Source: Hirschia baltica ATCC 49814 | Lineage (GTDB): Bacteria; Pseudomonadota; Alphaproteobacteria; Caulobacterales; Hyphomonadaceae | DNA: 64,000 nucleotides | Direction: 5' to 3' | NCBI RefSeq assembly: GCF_000023785.1 | Contig: NC_012982.1 | Location: forward strand, 2,604,001 to 2,668,000 | Shown: positions 36,180 to 45,426 of the stretch, one piece after another | Position numbering within the stretch: position 1 is the stretch's first letter | How the letters are laid out: each line of letters opens with the position of its first letter | The notes under the pieces: model-generated | Told to the model about the DNA's origin: nothing | Databases searched by the model: none | Seen by the model: the letters and a program-made list of their open reading frames with translations, nothing else | Translations under genes and position numbers: made by a program

Positions 36180-36416
36180 TTTCTCTCCCCGATGTGTATA
36201 TTTTTGCAACAAACCTACACATTTTGCTATTTTTTGCAATACACACGCAAAACATTTAGATACATAAAAATGGCTTATTACACGTTATTACGTGGGAAAA
36301 TCGGCTGTATTCGGCGTTTCGCTAATGATTGAGCCATTTTCATTCTAGACAAAATAGAAATTATTTGCATAAATTTGCAAAACAAATATGCCAACAAACA
36401 AACTAGGAGGAAAACA
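36180..36416. promoter_or_regulatory. divergent promoter region with TTTGCA/TGCAAA sites
   Basis: A 237-nt gap between the GH97 fusion (minus) and the GH13 operon (plus). TTTTGC-N9-GCAAAA lies at 36232-36252 and TTTGC-N8-GCAAAA at 36364-36382, related to the palindromes before the receptor at 23.5 kb though with different spacing. A strong AGGAGGA ribosome site precedes ATG 36417. Confidence 0.45.
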
Positions 36417-38324
36417 ATGAAGCCCCCCCCAACGGAACAAAAGCTCCCCAAAAGCTTACGTCGCCTTTCCACACTCTTAGCGGCTTCTGTTTTTCCTCTT
36501 TTAATACAATGCAGTACAGCCGAACCAATTCAGAATAATTATAGCGTCGCCTATTCTGATCGCTCACCCGCTGACGAAATCATCTATTTCGTCCTCCCTG
36601 ATAGATTCGCAAATGCCGATCCCCAAAACGATACCGGCAACATTTCTGGCGATAAACTAACCCACGGGTTTGATCCAAGTCACAAAGGATTTTATCACGG
36701 CGGAGACCTGAAGGGCCTCACACAAGAACTTGATTATATTCAAGATTTGGGCGCCACAGCGATATGGCTCACCCCCATTTTCAAAAACAAAGCCGTACAA
36801 GGTCCGCCTGGCCTAGAATCTTCTGGGTATCACGGTTATTGGATCACCGATTTCACCGATATTGACCCTCATTTGGGAACCCGAGAAGACTTCAAGGAAT
36901 TTGTAGATGCAGCCCACGCACGCAACATGAAAGTCTATATGGACATTATCACCAACCACACCGCCGATGTAATAAAATATGAGGAGTGTCATGGGGTTAA
37001 CGCCCCTCAAAAGCTGAAAGAAATAGGTGAATGCCCCTATTTACCTTTAGCTGAATATCCTTACACGACCAAAGGTCACTTCACTGGTGAAGCCACTAAT
37101 ACCGGTTTCTTGGGAGATGATCCCATTCACCAAACGGAAGAGAATTTTGAGAAACTAACTGATCCTAATTTCGCATATAACATCTTCACCCCAGAAGAAG
37201 AGAAAAATGCTAAAACACCCGCATGGTTGAACAACCCCATATATTACCATAATCGCGGACATACCACGTTTAAAGGTGAAGACGCTATGTACGGTGATTT
37301 TGCCGGGCTTGATGACCTAATGACGGAGCATCCCTTTGTTGTGCAAGGATTTATCGACATATACGCTCAATGGATCCGAGATTTTCATGTCGATGGATTT
37401 CGCATTGATACGACAAAACATGTAAATCCAGAGTTTTGGCAGCAACTCATCCCCGCGCTTGAAAAAACGGCCGTAGAAGAAGGCATTGAAAATTTTCATA
37501 TATTTGGTGAAGTTTACGAATTTGATGCTGGACAACTTGCTGTATTCACAAAACGCGACAAAATCCCTTCTGTGCTAGATTTTGCTTTCCAAGGCGTTGT
37601 GACCGACTTCGTTCTTAAAGGGGCTCCCGGCGAAGAGCTCAAGCGATTATTTAATGCTGACCACCTATATGGCGAGCAAGCACGCAATGGACAGCATCTT
37701 CCAACCTTCCTAGGGAACCACGATATGGGTCGTTTTTCCGGCATGATGCAAGATGAAATGCCAGATATTTCACAAGAGGAAAAACTAGCCCGATTAAAAC
37801 TTGCGCACGCCTTATTAATGCTCAATCGCGGCGTGCCAACTATATATTATGGGGATGAACAAGGTTTCGTTTCCGATGAAGGAGATCAAGGCGCTCGTGA
37901 AGATATGTTCCCGAGTAAAGTAGAATCTTACAATGATAACATCCTTGTCGGCTCAGATGCACGCACCTCTGCTAGCAATTTTGATAATTCTCACCCTCTA
38001 TATTCCGCAATTTCCCAAATGGCGGCCATTCGTACGCAACACTCCGCACTAAGAACAGGCACTCAAATCGTTCGCCTTGCCGATACAGAAGAGAGTATAT
38101 TTGTTTTATCTCGATTTTCTCCGAACGACGGCCGAGAATACGTAATTGCCTTTAACGCAGAAAACACACCGCGTACCCTCACCTTTCCTGTCGATGGGCG
38201 CTCCAACCAATGGGAAGCTCTCATCGGAACCTGCCCTCAATCAAGCCCTGCAACAGGCGTTCTTTCTCTCACCATACCAAGCTTGGGATATGCTGTATGT
38301 AAAGTTGCCGATGGAGTACAGTAG
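36417..38324 (+). CDS. GH13 alpha-amylase/cyclomaltodextrinase-like lipoprotein
   Basis: 635 residues from ATG 36417 (AGGAGGA 8 nt upstream; the frame opens earlier at 36375 but without a ribosome site). The signal segment LLAASVFPLLIQC suggests a lipoprotein. GH13 motifs: IYFVLPDRFANADPQNDTG (a calcium-site-like loop), AIWLTPIFKN, VYMDIITNHTADV, GFRIDTTKHV (nucleophile Asp), FHIFGEVYEF (acid/base Glu) and FLGNHDMGRF (Asp). The long insert after NHTADV and the ND-rich N-terminus resemble alpha-amylases of the cyclodextrin-hydrolase/CGTase side of GH13. It is the first gene of a three-gene plus-strand operon. Confidence 0.92.
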   Translation: MKPPPTEQKLPKSLRRLSTLLAASVFPLLIQCSTAEPIQNNYSVAYSDRSPADEIIYFVLPDRFANADPQNDTGNISGDKLTHGFDPSHKGFYHGGDLKGLTQELDYIQDLGATAIWLTPIFKNKAVQGPPGLESSGYHGYWITDFTDIDPHLGTREDFKEFVDAAHARNMKVYMDIITNHTADVIKYEECHGVNAPQKLKEIGECPYLPLAEYPYTTKGHFTGEATNTGFLGDDPIHQTEENFEKLTDPNFAYNIFTPEEEKNAKTPAWLNNPIYYHNRGHTTFKGEDAMYGDFAGLDDLMTEHPFVVQGFIDIYAQWIRDFHVDGFRIDTTKHVNPEFWQQLIPALEKTAVEEGIENFHIFGEVYEFDAGQLAVFTKRDKIPSVLDFAFQGVVTDFVLKGAPGEELKRLFNADHLYGEQARNGQHLPTFLGNHDMGRFSGMMQDEMPDISQEEKLARLKLAHALLMLNRGVPTIYYGDEQGFVSDEGDQGAREDMFPSKVESYNDNILVGSDARTSASNFDNSHPLYSAISQMAAIRTQHSALRTGTQIVRLADTEESIFVLSRFSPNDGREYVIAFNAENTPRTLTFPVDGRSNQWEALIGTCPQSSPATGVLSLTIPSLGYAVCKVADGVQ

Positions 38325-39989
38325 ATGAATGCCTCAACCACACTCGCTAAGCCAAGCGCACCCCCTCACACGAATTCACAGTCGATATGGTGGAAAGGCG
38401 CGGTCATATACCAGATATACCCGCGCAGTTTTCTCGATACAAATGATGACGGCGTTGGAGATTTAGCGGGCATACTTAGCGGATTGGAATATGTCGCATC
38501 ACTTGGAGTTGATGGCATATGGATTTCTCCATTTTTCACATCTCCGATGAAGGATTTTGGCTATGATATTGCCAATTATTGCGACGTAGACCCCATTTTT
38601 GGAACGCTGGCCGACTTTGATGCAATCGTAGAACGCGCTCACGAGCTTGGCCTAAAAGTCATTATTGACCAAGTATACTCTCACACTTCAGACCAACACG
38701 CTTGGTTTGCGACGAGCCGGCAGGACCGAACAAATGAGAAATCCGACTGGTATGTTTGGGCTGACGCTAAACCAGATGGCAGCCCCCCATCAAACTGGCA
38801 GTCTGTATTTGGTGGCCCTGCCTGGGAATGGGATGCGCGCCGGAAGCAATTTTATCTTCATAATTTCCTGACCGAACAACCTCAGCTAAACGTCAACAAT
38901 CCAGGAGTACAGGCTGCTCTGCTTGAAACCACTCGCTTTTGGCTGGAACGCAATGTTGATGGCTTTCGGTTGGATGCCATCAATTTCTCAATGCATGACA
39001 CTCAATTGCGGGATAACCCACCCTCGAACAAACCAATAGAAGCGATAACGCGTTCTTTTGATATGCAATTACATACGTACAATCAGTCCCAACCTGAAAT
39101 ACCTGCATTTCTTCAAAAAGTGCGCGCACTTTTAGATTCTTATGGTGCAAAATTCACCGTTGCAGAAGTTGGAGGTGATGACCCCATTCACGAAATGAAA
39201 GCTTTTACGCATGGCGAAAAGCACCTTAACTCTGCTTATAATTTCGATTTTCTGTACGCTGAAAAGCTCACAACAGAAGGGATTATGAAATCCGTAAATA
39301 TGTGGGATGGAAACTCTGAGGAAGGTTGGCCCAGCTGGGCTTTCTCAAATCATGATGCTCCACGCGCTGTCTCTCGTTGGATCCCTCGTGAAGAGCATCC
39401 CCAAGCATCCCACACTTTAATGATGCTACTCCTGTCATTGCGAGGCAATCCAATTATCTATCAAGGTGAAGAGTTGGGCCTCCCACAAGCCCATGTTCCT
39501 TTTGATAAACTTGTCGACCCAGAAGCAATAGCAAACTGGCCGCACACACTAGGACGAGATGGCGCGCGCACACCGCTTCCTTGGCATCATGACAAGCCTC
39601 ATGCCGGCTTTTCAAGCAAAGAACCTTGGCTGCCAGTAGACGATAGTCACTTCCCTTTAAGTATAAATCAACAGAATCAAGACAACTCATCTTGTCTCAA
39701 CGCCGTTAAGAAGCTTGTAAAATTAAGGAAAACTATCCCAGCCCTAAGCATTGGGGATCAGACTTTTATTCCACAAAGTGACGGGATATTGGTTTTTATA
39801 CGTAAATCTGGACAAGAACGGATACTATGTGGATATAATTTGACGGATGAGCACGTCTTTATTGATATCCAAGAAAATTTGGAGTTAATAGCCACTGAAG
39901 CTGGTCCAACATCTCCGAATAGTCCGTTTACAAACAAACTGGCACCTTGGAGTGGTTTTTGGGCGAGGCTGATCACGCAAACAGAATGA
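38325..39989 (+). CDS. GH13 alpha-glucosidase (oligo-1,6/maltose type), cytoplasmic
   Basis: 554 residues with no signal peptide. The ATG follows the previous TAG with no gap. Motifs: WWKGAVIYQIYPRSFLDTND (a hallmark of GH13 subfamilies 17/23/31), DGVGDLAGI, GIWISPFFTSPMKDFGYD, VIIDQVYSHTSDQHAWF, GFRLDAINF (nucleophile Asp), FTVAEVGGDD (Glu) and SNHDAPR (Asp). It should release glucose from maltose and short maltodextrins imported by the permease. It is cotranscribed with the amylase before it and the LacI gene 13 nt after it. Confidence 0.93.
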   Translation: MNASTTLAKPSAPPHTNSQSIWWKGAVIYQIYPRSFLDTNDDGVGDLAGILSGLEYVASLGVDGIWISPFFTSPMKDFGYDIANYCDVDPIFGTLADFDAIVERAHELGLKVIIDQVYSHTSDQHAWFATSRQDRTNEKSDWYVWADAKPDGSPPSNWQSVFGGPAWEWDARRKQFYLHNFLTEQPQLNVNNPGVQAALLETTRFWLERNVDGFRLDAINFSMHDTQLRDNPPSNKPIEAITRSFDMQLHTYNQSQPEIPAFLQKVRALLDSYGAKFTVAEVGGDDPIHEMKAFTHGEKHLNSAYNFDFLYAEKLTTEGIMKSVNMWDGNSEEGWPSWAFSNHDAPRAVSRWIPREEHPQASHTLMMLLLSLRGNPIIYQGEELGLPQAHVPFDKLVDPEAIANWPHTLGRDGARTPLPWHHDKPHAGFSSKEPWLPVDDSHFPLSINQQNQDNSSCLNAVKKLVKLRKTIPALSIGDQTFIPQSDGILVFIRKSGQERILCGYNLTDEHVFIDIQENLELIATEAGPTSPNSPFTNKLAPWSGFWARLITQTE

Positions 39990-40002
39990 GGAATTCTACT
40001 AT

Positions 40003-41031
40003 ATGGGTGATACACCTTCTGCACGCCGCAAAGCCACACGTCTAGAAGATCTTGCGCGCTCGTCAGGTGTCTCTGTCTCAACAGTTTCCAGAGCGCTAAA
40101 TGATAGCCCAGCAATCAATCGGCGCACGAAAGAACATATATGGCAGCTCGCACGCCAAATGGACTATCCTTTCCGACAGTCCATGCCATCCGGACCGATT
40201 GGGGCTGATGCAACAATCGCTGTTGTCGTGCCACAACCTCAATCAAGAGATTCGCACCGCTCCGATCCTTTCCTAATACAGTTATTGGACGGTGTGTATT
40301 CAGCCGCGCGCGACAGAGATTGTGATGTTCTTGTCAGCCATATCTCGCCGAGAACCTATGACGACTTAGCTTTTGCCATGAAAACAAGCCGCGCAGACGG
40401 CATTATATTCATTGGTCAAAGCGCACTTCGCTCTGATTTCAATGCGCTTAGCCAAGAAGATAAGAGGTTTGTTGTATGGGGAGCAGAATTTTCTGACCAA
40501 GAATATTGCTGTGTAGGAAGTGACAATCCGGAAGGCGGACGGCGCGCTACCGCCCACCTCATCAGACTGAATAGACAACGCATAGTTTTTCTAGGGGATA
40601 CACAAGCACCGGAGGCAGCCCAACGCCATCGTGGATATATGGACGCACACGCTCAATCAGGCTTATCTATAGATGATAGGTTGATTGTCCCCGCTCATTT
40701 CGAATTAGAATCAGCGGAAGCTGCGATGGAAAGTCTAATTACATCTGGTGTGAAGTTTGACGCTGTAATTGCAGCAAGCGACGTACTTGCATTAGGGGCG
40801 ATCAGGGCTATTGGAAAATCAGGACTAAAAATTCCGGACGATATATCCGTTATAGGCTATGATGATATCCCATTTGCAAAATTATCCTATCCCGCCCTGA
40901 CAACCGTTTCTCAAGACACTCGCAAGGGTGGACGATTATTGGTATCCAAACTACTTGATGGTCGCGGCCACGCCAGCCGCTCGGAACGACTGCCAACAAA
41001 CTTGATAGTTCGAGAAACATGCGGCGGCTAA
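40003..41031 (+). CDS. LacI-family regulator (starch module)
   Basis: 342 residues. The HTH LEDLARSSGVSVSTVSRALND is followed by a diverged hinge (QMDYPFRQSM) and a sensor domain (ATIAVVVPQP, DGIIFIGQSAL, CVGSDNPEGGRRATAHL, DVLALGAIRA, SVIGYDDIPFAKL, TTVSQDTRKGG). The start has GAGGAATT about 9 nt upstream. It is the third gene of the GH13 operon and so probably autoregulated. Likely target sites are the TTTGCA...TGCAAA palindromes at 23.4-23.5 and 36.2-36.4 kb. The effector is probably maltose or a maltodextrin, as for MalI-type regulators in Caulobacter (inference). Confidence 0.9.
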   Translation: MGDTPSARRKATRLEDLARSSGVSVSTVSRALNDSPAINRRTKEHIWQLARQMDYPFRQSMPSGPIGADATIAVVVPQPQSRDSHRSDPFLIQLLDGVYSAARDRDCDVLVSHISPRTYDDLAFAMKTSRADGIIFIGQSALRSDFNALSQEDKRFVVWGAEFSDQEYCCVGSDNPEGGRRATAHLIRLNRQRIVFLGDTQAPEAAQRHRGYMDAHAQSGLSIDDRLIVPAHFELESAEAAMESLITSGVKFDAVIAASDVLALGAIRAIGKSGLKIPDDISVIGYDDIPFAKLSYPALTTVSQDTRKGGRLLVSKLLDGRGHASRSERLPTNLIVRETCGG

Positions 41032-41078
41032 GCGAAGTAAGCTTGTCTACCAACTTTGTTTAGCCGGTACTTTTCTTT
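41025..41078 (+). terminator. possible terminator overlapping LacI stop
   Basis: CGGCTAA (41025-41031, containing the stop) can pair with TTAGCCG (41060-41066), followed by TTTTCTTTTTT. The loop is long (28 nt), so confidence is moderate. Confidence 0.45.
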
Positions 41079-41216
41079 TTTGAGTATCTTTATATTAGTG
41101 GTTTAACTCACCAGATTCTCTATAGCCTCAATAAGGCGTTTGTTTTTAGCAGTGTCCAAAGCATCCGGATGAGGTTGAGCAAACGACTTTCAATCATTGT
41201 CGCAATAACGCCCTGA

Positions 41217-41573
41217 GGCATTGTCAGTTTAATCCGTTCATTTCCAACTTAGCCAGCTTTCGCTAAGTTGGAAACATGAAAACCTCCATCTTCCGATATT
41301 TCAAAACCTCACCAGAAGTCATCAAACTTGCAGTGATGATGTATATCCGTTTTCCACTCTCGTTGAAAAATGTGGAAGACCTTCTTCATGAAAGAGGAAT
41401 TGATATTACTCATGAAAAAGCTCAATTCTGGTGGAATAGGTTTGGACTTTAATTCGCTTCTCAAATTTCAAACGAAATCGCGACATCGCACTGAGCGAAT
41501 GGTGGCAATTTTTTGCAAGCTAAAAAACGACCGCCCCTGCCACTCAGAGACCGGTTAGCTTTTGTCTGACACC
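41217..41573 (+). mobile_element. internally deleted IS6-family derivative (copy D)
   Basis: A 357-bp element keeping both ends (GGCATTGTCAGTTTAATC at left, TTTTGTCTGACACC at right). It encodes only the first 58 codons of the transposase (41276-41452), then joins the last 60 nt of the coding region, so the 75-nt block and catalytic core are lost. Just upstream of its ATG is a perfect 13-bp stem, TTTCCAACTTAGC (41241-41253) with GCTAAGTTGGAAA (41262-41274), which encloses the ribosome-site region. The rest of the gap from 41032 holds no gene. Confidence 0.8.
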
Positions 41574-41594
41574 ACCCAAAAACAAGCAGACCAA

Positions 41595-41912
41595 TCACAT
41601 TTCACTCGGTGCAACAGTTACCTCTAGGCCGTCAAATTTGTCTGATAATACGATCTGGCAACATAGTCGGCTATTGGGCTTTGCATGCACAAGGTCTCCC
41701 ACAAGAGCCTCTTCCATTTCATCCGGAGCAGATAGTTTATCAACCCACTCATCTGCAACGTACACGTGACAACTAGCGCATGACACTGCGCCGCCGCATA
41801 CGCCTTCAACATCCAAATCCCTGTCTCGCAATACTTCCATGAGAGACAGACCTGAATCCGCCGACAGTTCAGACCTAGTACCGTCTCTTGTCGTCGCCAC
41901 TATACGAATCAT
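41595..41912 (-). CDS. 2Fe-2S ferredoxin (adrenodoxin/putidaredoxin type)
   Basis: About 105 residues from ATG 41912, with GAAGG 9 nt upstream. The cluster ligands are visible as GVCGGAVSCASCHVYV (C-x5-C-x2-C) and a fourth Cys in SRLCCQIV. The acidic patch and the tail EVTVAPSE are as in putidaredoxin-like proteins. It shuttles electrons from a flavoprotein reductase to a P450. It lies 70 nt downstream of the P450 gene on the same strand. The matching reductase is at 52.5-53.7 kb, at the other end of the module. Confidence 0.92.
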   Translation of the reverse strand: MIRIVATTRDGTRSELSADSGLSLMEVLRDRDLDVEGVCGGAVSCASCHVYVADEWVDKLSAPDEMEEALVGDLVHAKPNSRLCCQIVLSDKFDGLEVTVAPSEM

Positions 41913-41982
41913 GATATTAACCTTCAACTTGAAAAATTGAGAAAAGGAATCTACTCAAGATACTCCCCTCTCAAATTGCTAA

Positions 41983-43227
41983 CTATTTTAAAAACTTGAT
42001 TGGGCAAGTTTCTAATCCGTAGTTCAGCAAACCTCCACTTTGGCGAACGCGCTCGCCGTTAGACTCTACGCCTCTATAACGATCCAGAATTCCATTGATC
42101 ATTTGGGCTGCTTCATTCCGAGCAATTCCAGACCCCATGCAGTGATGTATTCCATGCCCAAAAGTTGCATGCTTACCAATATTAGGTCGCCCCATAATGA
42201 ACTCATTGGGGTTTTCAAAAACGGCTGGATCACGGTTGGCCGAAGCATGAAAAATCGCAACCCAATCTCCCGCCTTTATGGATGCCCCCCCCACCTCTAC
42301 ATCCTTTACACAAACACGATGTAACCGCTGAACGGGTCCGTCTCTGCGCAAGCTTTCATCGATAAAAGCCCGCACTTGAGTTCGGTCGTCTTGAAGTAAT
42401 TTAAAGAGTTTCGGATTGTCGACTAAAACATCTATAAGGTTTCCCAATAAATATCCTGTTGTCTCGGCCCCTGCGACAACCAATGTGAGGCAGAAACGAA
42501 CAACCTCTTCTTTGGTCAGCTTATTGCCATCAGACTCTGCTTTGATAAAGGCTGACATCAAATCATCAGGTACATCTTTTCCAGACTCAATATCAGAATA
42601 TCTTTCTTCTACTTTTTGCGAGTAATACTGCCATAAATCGATATTACATTGATTACGCTCTTCGAGCGTAAACTCTGAAGTCACCATGAAAGCATTAGCC
42701 CAGCGACGCAGCAATTTATAATCACTTTCAGGCGTACCGATAAGTTTAGTCATAACGAGAGCAGGAAGATTCGGTGCTAAGTCCTGCATGAAGTCTAATT
42801 CTTCTTCACCATACTCTTCTAATTGCCCCGCAACAGTTTTTTCCATCCACGGTGCCACATCAGTCATGACCCGCTTTGGCGCAAAGGCAATTTGAGCAAT
42901 TTTGCGAAGTTCAGCATGACGCGGGTCATCATGGTTCACCAGCATCAATGTTGGCGCATCTGACTCTTCCTGCATAACATCACGTGAGGAGAAAACGTCT
43001 GCTCTACGGCACACTTCAACAACGTCAGCATGCTTTAAAAAGACCCAAGCAGGGAAAGGTTTGTCCTGACCTGGTATAGTTCCCGGAGGGAAGTCTTCTA
43101 AGCCAAATTGAACTGGCTTATCTCTCAAATGATCATAATAAGGGTAAGGATTTGCAATCACTTCTGGAGAGTACAAGTCCTTCACTTTAAAATCTGGATC
43201 AATGTTTACTTCAGCTATATTAGACAT
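41983..43227 (-). CDS. cytochrome P450
   Basis: A soluble bacterial class I P450 of about 414 residues from ATG 43227 (GGGAG upstream; GTG 43239 is an alternative). The I-helix oxygen-binding motif is VVAGAETTGYL, the K-helix E-x-x-R is ESLRR, and the heme-thiolate loop is FGHGIHHCMGSGIAR. NHDDPRHAELRKI is the C-helix heme-propionate region. It hydroxylates a small hydrophobic substrate using O2 and electrons from the ferredoxin. The neighbouring aldehyde dehydrogenase and CoA ligase suggest a hydroxymethyl, aldehyde, acid, then CoA route, as in terpenoid or alkyl-aromatic degradation (inference). The exact CYP family cannot be assigned by eye. Confidence 0.94.
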   Translation of the reverse strand: MSNIAEVNIDPDFKVKDLYSPEVIANPYPYYDHLRDKPVQFGLEDFPPGTIPGQDKPFPAWVFLKHADVVEVCRRADVFSSRDVMQEESDAPTLMLVNHDDPRHAELRKIAQIAFAPKRVMTDVAPWMEKTVAGQLEEYGEEELDFMQDLAPNLPALVMTKLIGTPESDYKLLRRWANAFMVTSEFTLEERNQCNIDLWQYYSQKVEERYSDIESGKDVPDDLMSAFIKAESDGNKLTKEEVVRFCLTLVVAGAETTGYLLGNLIDVLVDNPKLFKLLQDDRTQVRAFIDESLRRDGPVQRLHRVCVKDVEVGGASIKAGDWVAIFHASANRDPAVFENPNEFIMGRPNIGKHATFGHGIHHCMGSGIARNEAAQMINGILDRYRGVESNGERVRQSGGLLNYGLETCPIKFLK

Positions 43228-43245
43228 ATTTGCTCCCACGCACTG

Positions 43246-44694
43246 TTATCCGTGCTTCAATAAAAATTTGGCGATTTTTCTAAATTTCTCGTCGTATGGG
43301 GGACGAAGCATTCCACCAATATCAAGGCCGCTTTGTTTGTAGACTGAGCGAGCATGGCTAAATTGCTTGAACCCATGAACACCGTGGTATGAACCCATCC
43401 CACTTGCACCCACTCCCCCAAAAGGAAGATCATCCATTGTGTAATGCATAATCACATCATTAATGGTGACACCGCCTGATTGTGTACGTGACATAACGAT
43501 ACCTCTCTCGTTTCTGTCATCGCCGAAATAGTAAAGAGCGAGCGGATTTGGACGATCATTTATAAAAGATATGGCTTCTTCAAAACTCTTATAAGTTTTG
43601 ATCGGAAGTAGTGGCCCAAAAATCTCTTCTTGCATGACGAGAAGATCATCCGGCGGGTCTATAATTAGCGTGGGAGCAACAAAATTCTCTCCCTCACCTA
43701 CATCTCCCCCTAGCCAATCTATTGATACGGTTTGAACACCTTGATCATTTGCTTCCGCCAAATAACTAAGCAAACGATCTTTATGGTTTTTGTTTATTAT
43801 CGACACATAGTCTTTTGTGCCATTTTCCTTAGGAGCCATTTTTACGATAGCTGCTTTTAACGCAGCCACGATTTCATCCAAACCACTCTCAGGAACCAGC
43901 AAGTAATCTGGTGCTAGACAAATCTGTCCCGCATTTAAAAACTTGCCAAACATAATACGATTAGCAGCCAACTTTATATTGGCACGTCGGCCAATAAGAA
44001 CTGGTGATTTACCACCAAGCTCTAGAGTGAGAGGCATTAAATTATTAGCAGCGGACGCCGCGATTTGTTTCGCCACCTCTCCACCGCCCGTATAGATCAA
44101 ATGATCAAATGGCAAACGCGTGAACGCCGCCGCAAATTCATCGGCGTTTGGTGCAACAACCACTTCTTCTGCGTCAAAACTCTCTGATATTATTTCTGCC
44201 ATTAATTCAGCGCAGGCAGGCGTCGAAGAGGACGGCTTTAGCATTGCACTGTTACCGGCAGCAAAAATGCTAGCCAAAGGTGAGAATGCTAGATTGAACG
44301 GAAAATTCCACGGACTAACGCATCCGACCACGCCCAATGGTTGATAGTGAATTTCTGCACGCCCACCCGCTATGGCAAATGCTATCTCAATCTTGCGTTT
44401 CTCAGGCCGCATCCATTTGCGAACATTCTTAATCGCCTCACGGATTGGCTTTGCTGTCGTTACAACTTCCACAAAATATGACTGGTGCGCAGAACGAAAA
44501 CCAAAATCACTCATCATCGCTTCTTCTATCCGATGTGAGTTCTGCTCCAAGGCAGCTAATAACCTTTTGAGTCTATCAATTCTAAGGCTTGCATCTGGGG
44601 GGCCATTTTTACGAAACGCGCATTTTTGCAATTCCAAAGCGCCATTCAACCACTCGACACCCTTAAGTTTGGACAGATCTATTTGTTCTACCAT
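43246..44694 (-). CDS. aldehyde dehydrogenase (coniferyl-aldehyde-dehydrogenase-like)
   Basis: 482 residues, NAD(P)-dependent oxidation of an aldehyde to the acid. The sequence fits the CalB/class 3 branch: GVVGCVSPWNFPFNLAF, MLKPSSSTPACAELM, YTGGGEVAKQIA, LELGGKSPVLI with the general-base Glu, and NAGQICLAPDYLLVP with the nucleophilic Cys. The C-terminal VTINDVIMHYTMDDLPFGGVG is as in long-chain/coniferyl enzymes. The gene directly precedes the P450 gene (18-nt gap) in the same operon. The MarR gene is divergent, with an operator-like palindrome between them. Confidence 0.92.
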   Translation of the reverse strand: MVEQIDLSKLKGVEWLNGALELQKCAFRKNGPPDASLRIDRLKRLLAALEQNSHRIEEAMMSDFGFRSAHQSYFVEVVTTAKPIREAIKNVRKWMRPEKRKIEIAFAIAGGRAEIHYQPLGVVGCVSPWNFPFNLAFSPLASIFAAGNSAMLKPSSSTPACAELMAEIISESFDAEEVVVAPNADEFAAAFTRLPFDHLIYTGGGEVAKQIAASAANNLMPLTLELGGKSPVLIGRRANIKLAANRIMFGKFLNAGQICLAPDYLLVPESGLDEIVAALKAAIVKMAPKENGTKDYVSIINKNHKDRLLSYLAEANDQGVQTVSIDWLGGDVGEGENFVAPTLIIDPPDDLLVMQEEIFGPLLPIKTYKSFEEAISFINDRPNPLALYYFGDDRNERGIVMSRTQSGGVTINDVIMHYTMDDLPFGGVGASGMGSYHGVHGFKQFSHARSVYKQSGLDIGGMLRPPYDEKFRKIAKFLLKHG

Positions 44695-44776
44695 TTGTTC
44701 CCGCCCATTTAAAATTTGTAAAGTTTCTTTGTTGATTAAAAACTACAGACCCGACCCTTTATGTCAATAGTTTATT

Positions 44777-44791
44777 ATGTCCTTACGACAT
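44777..44791. promoter_or_regulatory. MarR-type operator candidate, site 1
   Basis: ATGTCCTTACGACAT, a 5-N5-5 palindrome in the gap between the ALDH-P450-ferredoxin operon and the marR-type gene. A near twin, GTGTCCTTAGGACAC, lies upstream of the TonB receptor at 50044-50058. Confidence 0.6.
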
Positions 44792-44907
44792 TATATTTAT
44801 ATAAAAAACTAATAATTTGTACTTTATATCCTTTGACGTATACTAAAATGGTGTCCGGTTGCTTGTCGGATGCTGGCAATAATATTGAAATCGAGTCGAT
44901 AAAAACC

Positions 44908-45426
44908 ATGAAAAAGAACAAAGACGCTTCCCAAGAATTTTTAGACCTATTCTATCCCATACATTATCTCATGGGTATGCAGATTGAAGATGCACTTCGC
45001 AGCGGAATACTCACCCGCCAACAAGCTTGCATCTTATGGACGATTAGAGCTGAGGGAGAAAATGGTGTAAGGATGCGTCGCAAAGATATCGAAGCCGCAC
45101 TTTGCAAATGGTATGATGTAACCAGCTCTGCAATATCCAAATCCCTACGCGCCATGACTCGCCCTCCATTTGATCTACTTCAAATGACGGAAGATCCGAT
45201 GAACGGACGCGAAAAATTCGTATCCCTAACTCCCAAGGGTAAAAGATGCGTCACAGGAATGATACACAATGGCGTGGCTATGGTCGACGCTATTGTCGAT
45301 CACTTAACAGAAGAAGAGATAAAAAGTGGAATACACTTCCTATCTCGTGTATCTGACATAAATCGGCAGCTACAAAACGACATCACACCTTCTTCAACAT
45401 CCAAAACAATTATAGAAGTCGATTAA
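44908..45426 (+). CDS. MarR-family winged-helix regulator
   Basis: About 173 residues from ATG 44908. The frame is open to 44761, but the extra N-terminus is unlike the family and would cover the operator. ILTRQQACILWTIRAEG begins the winged helix. ITSSAISKSLRAMTRP is represented here as WYDVTSSAISKSLRAMTRP, the recognition helix. DPMNGREKFVSLTPKGKR is the wing typical of MarR. It is divergent from the ALDH operon and its stop overlaps the convergent CoA ligase stop by four nt. A role as ligand-responsive repressor of the P450 module is inferred from position. Confidence 0.85.
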   Translation: MKKNKDASQEFLDLFYPIHYLMGMQIEDALRSGILTRQQACILWTIRAEGENGVRMRRKDIEAALCKWYDVTSSAISKSLRAMTRPPFDLLQMTEDPMNGREKFVSLTPKGKRCVTGMIHNGVAMVDAIVDHLTEEEIKSGIHFLSRVSDINRQLQNDITPSSTSKTIIEVD

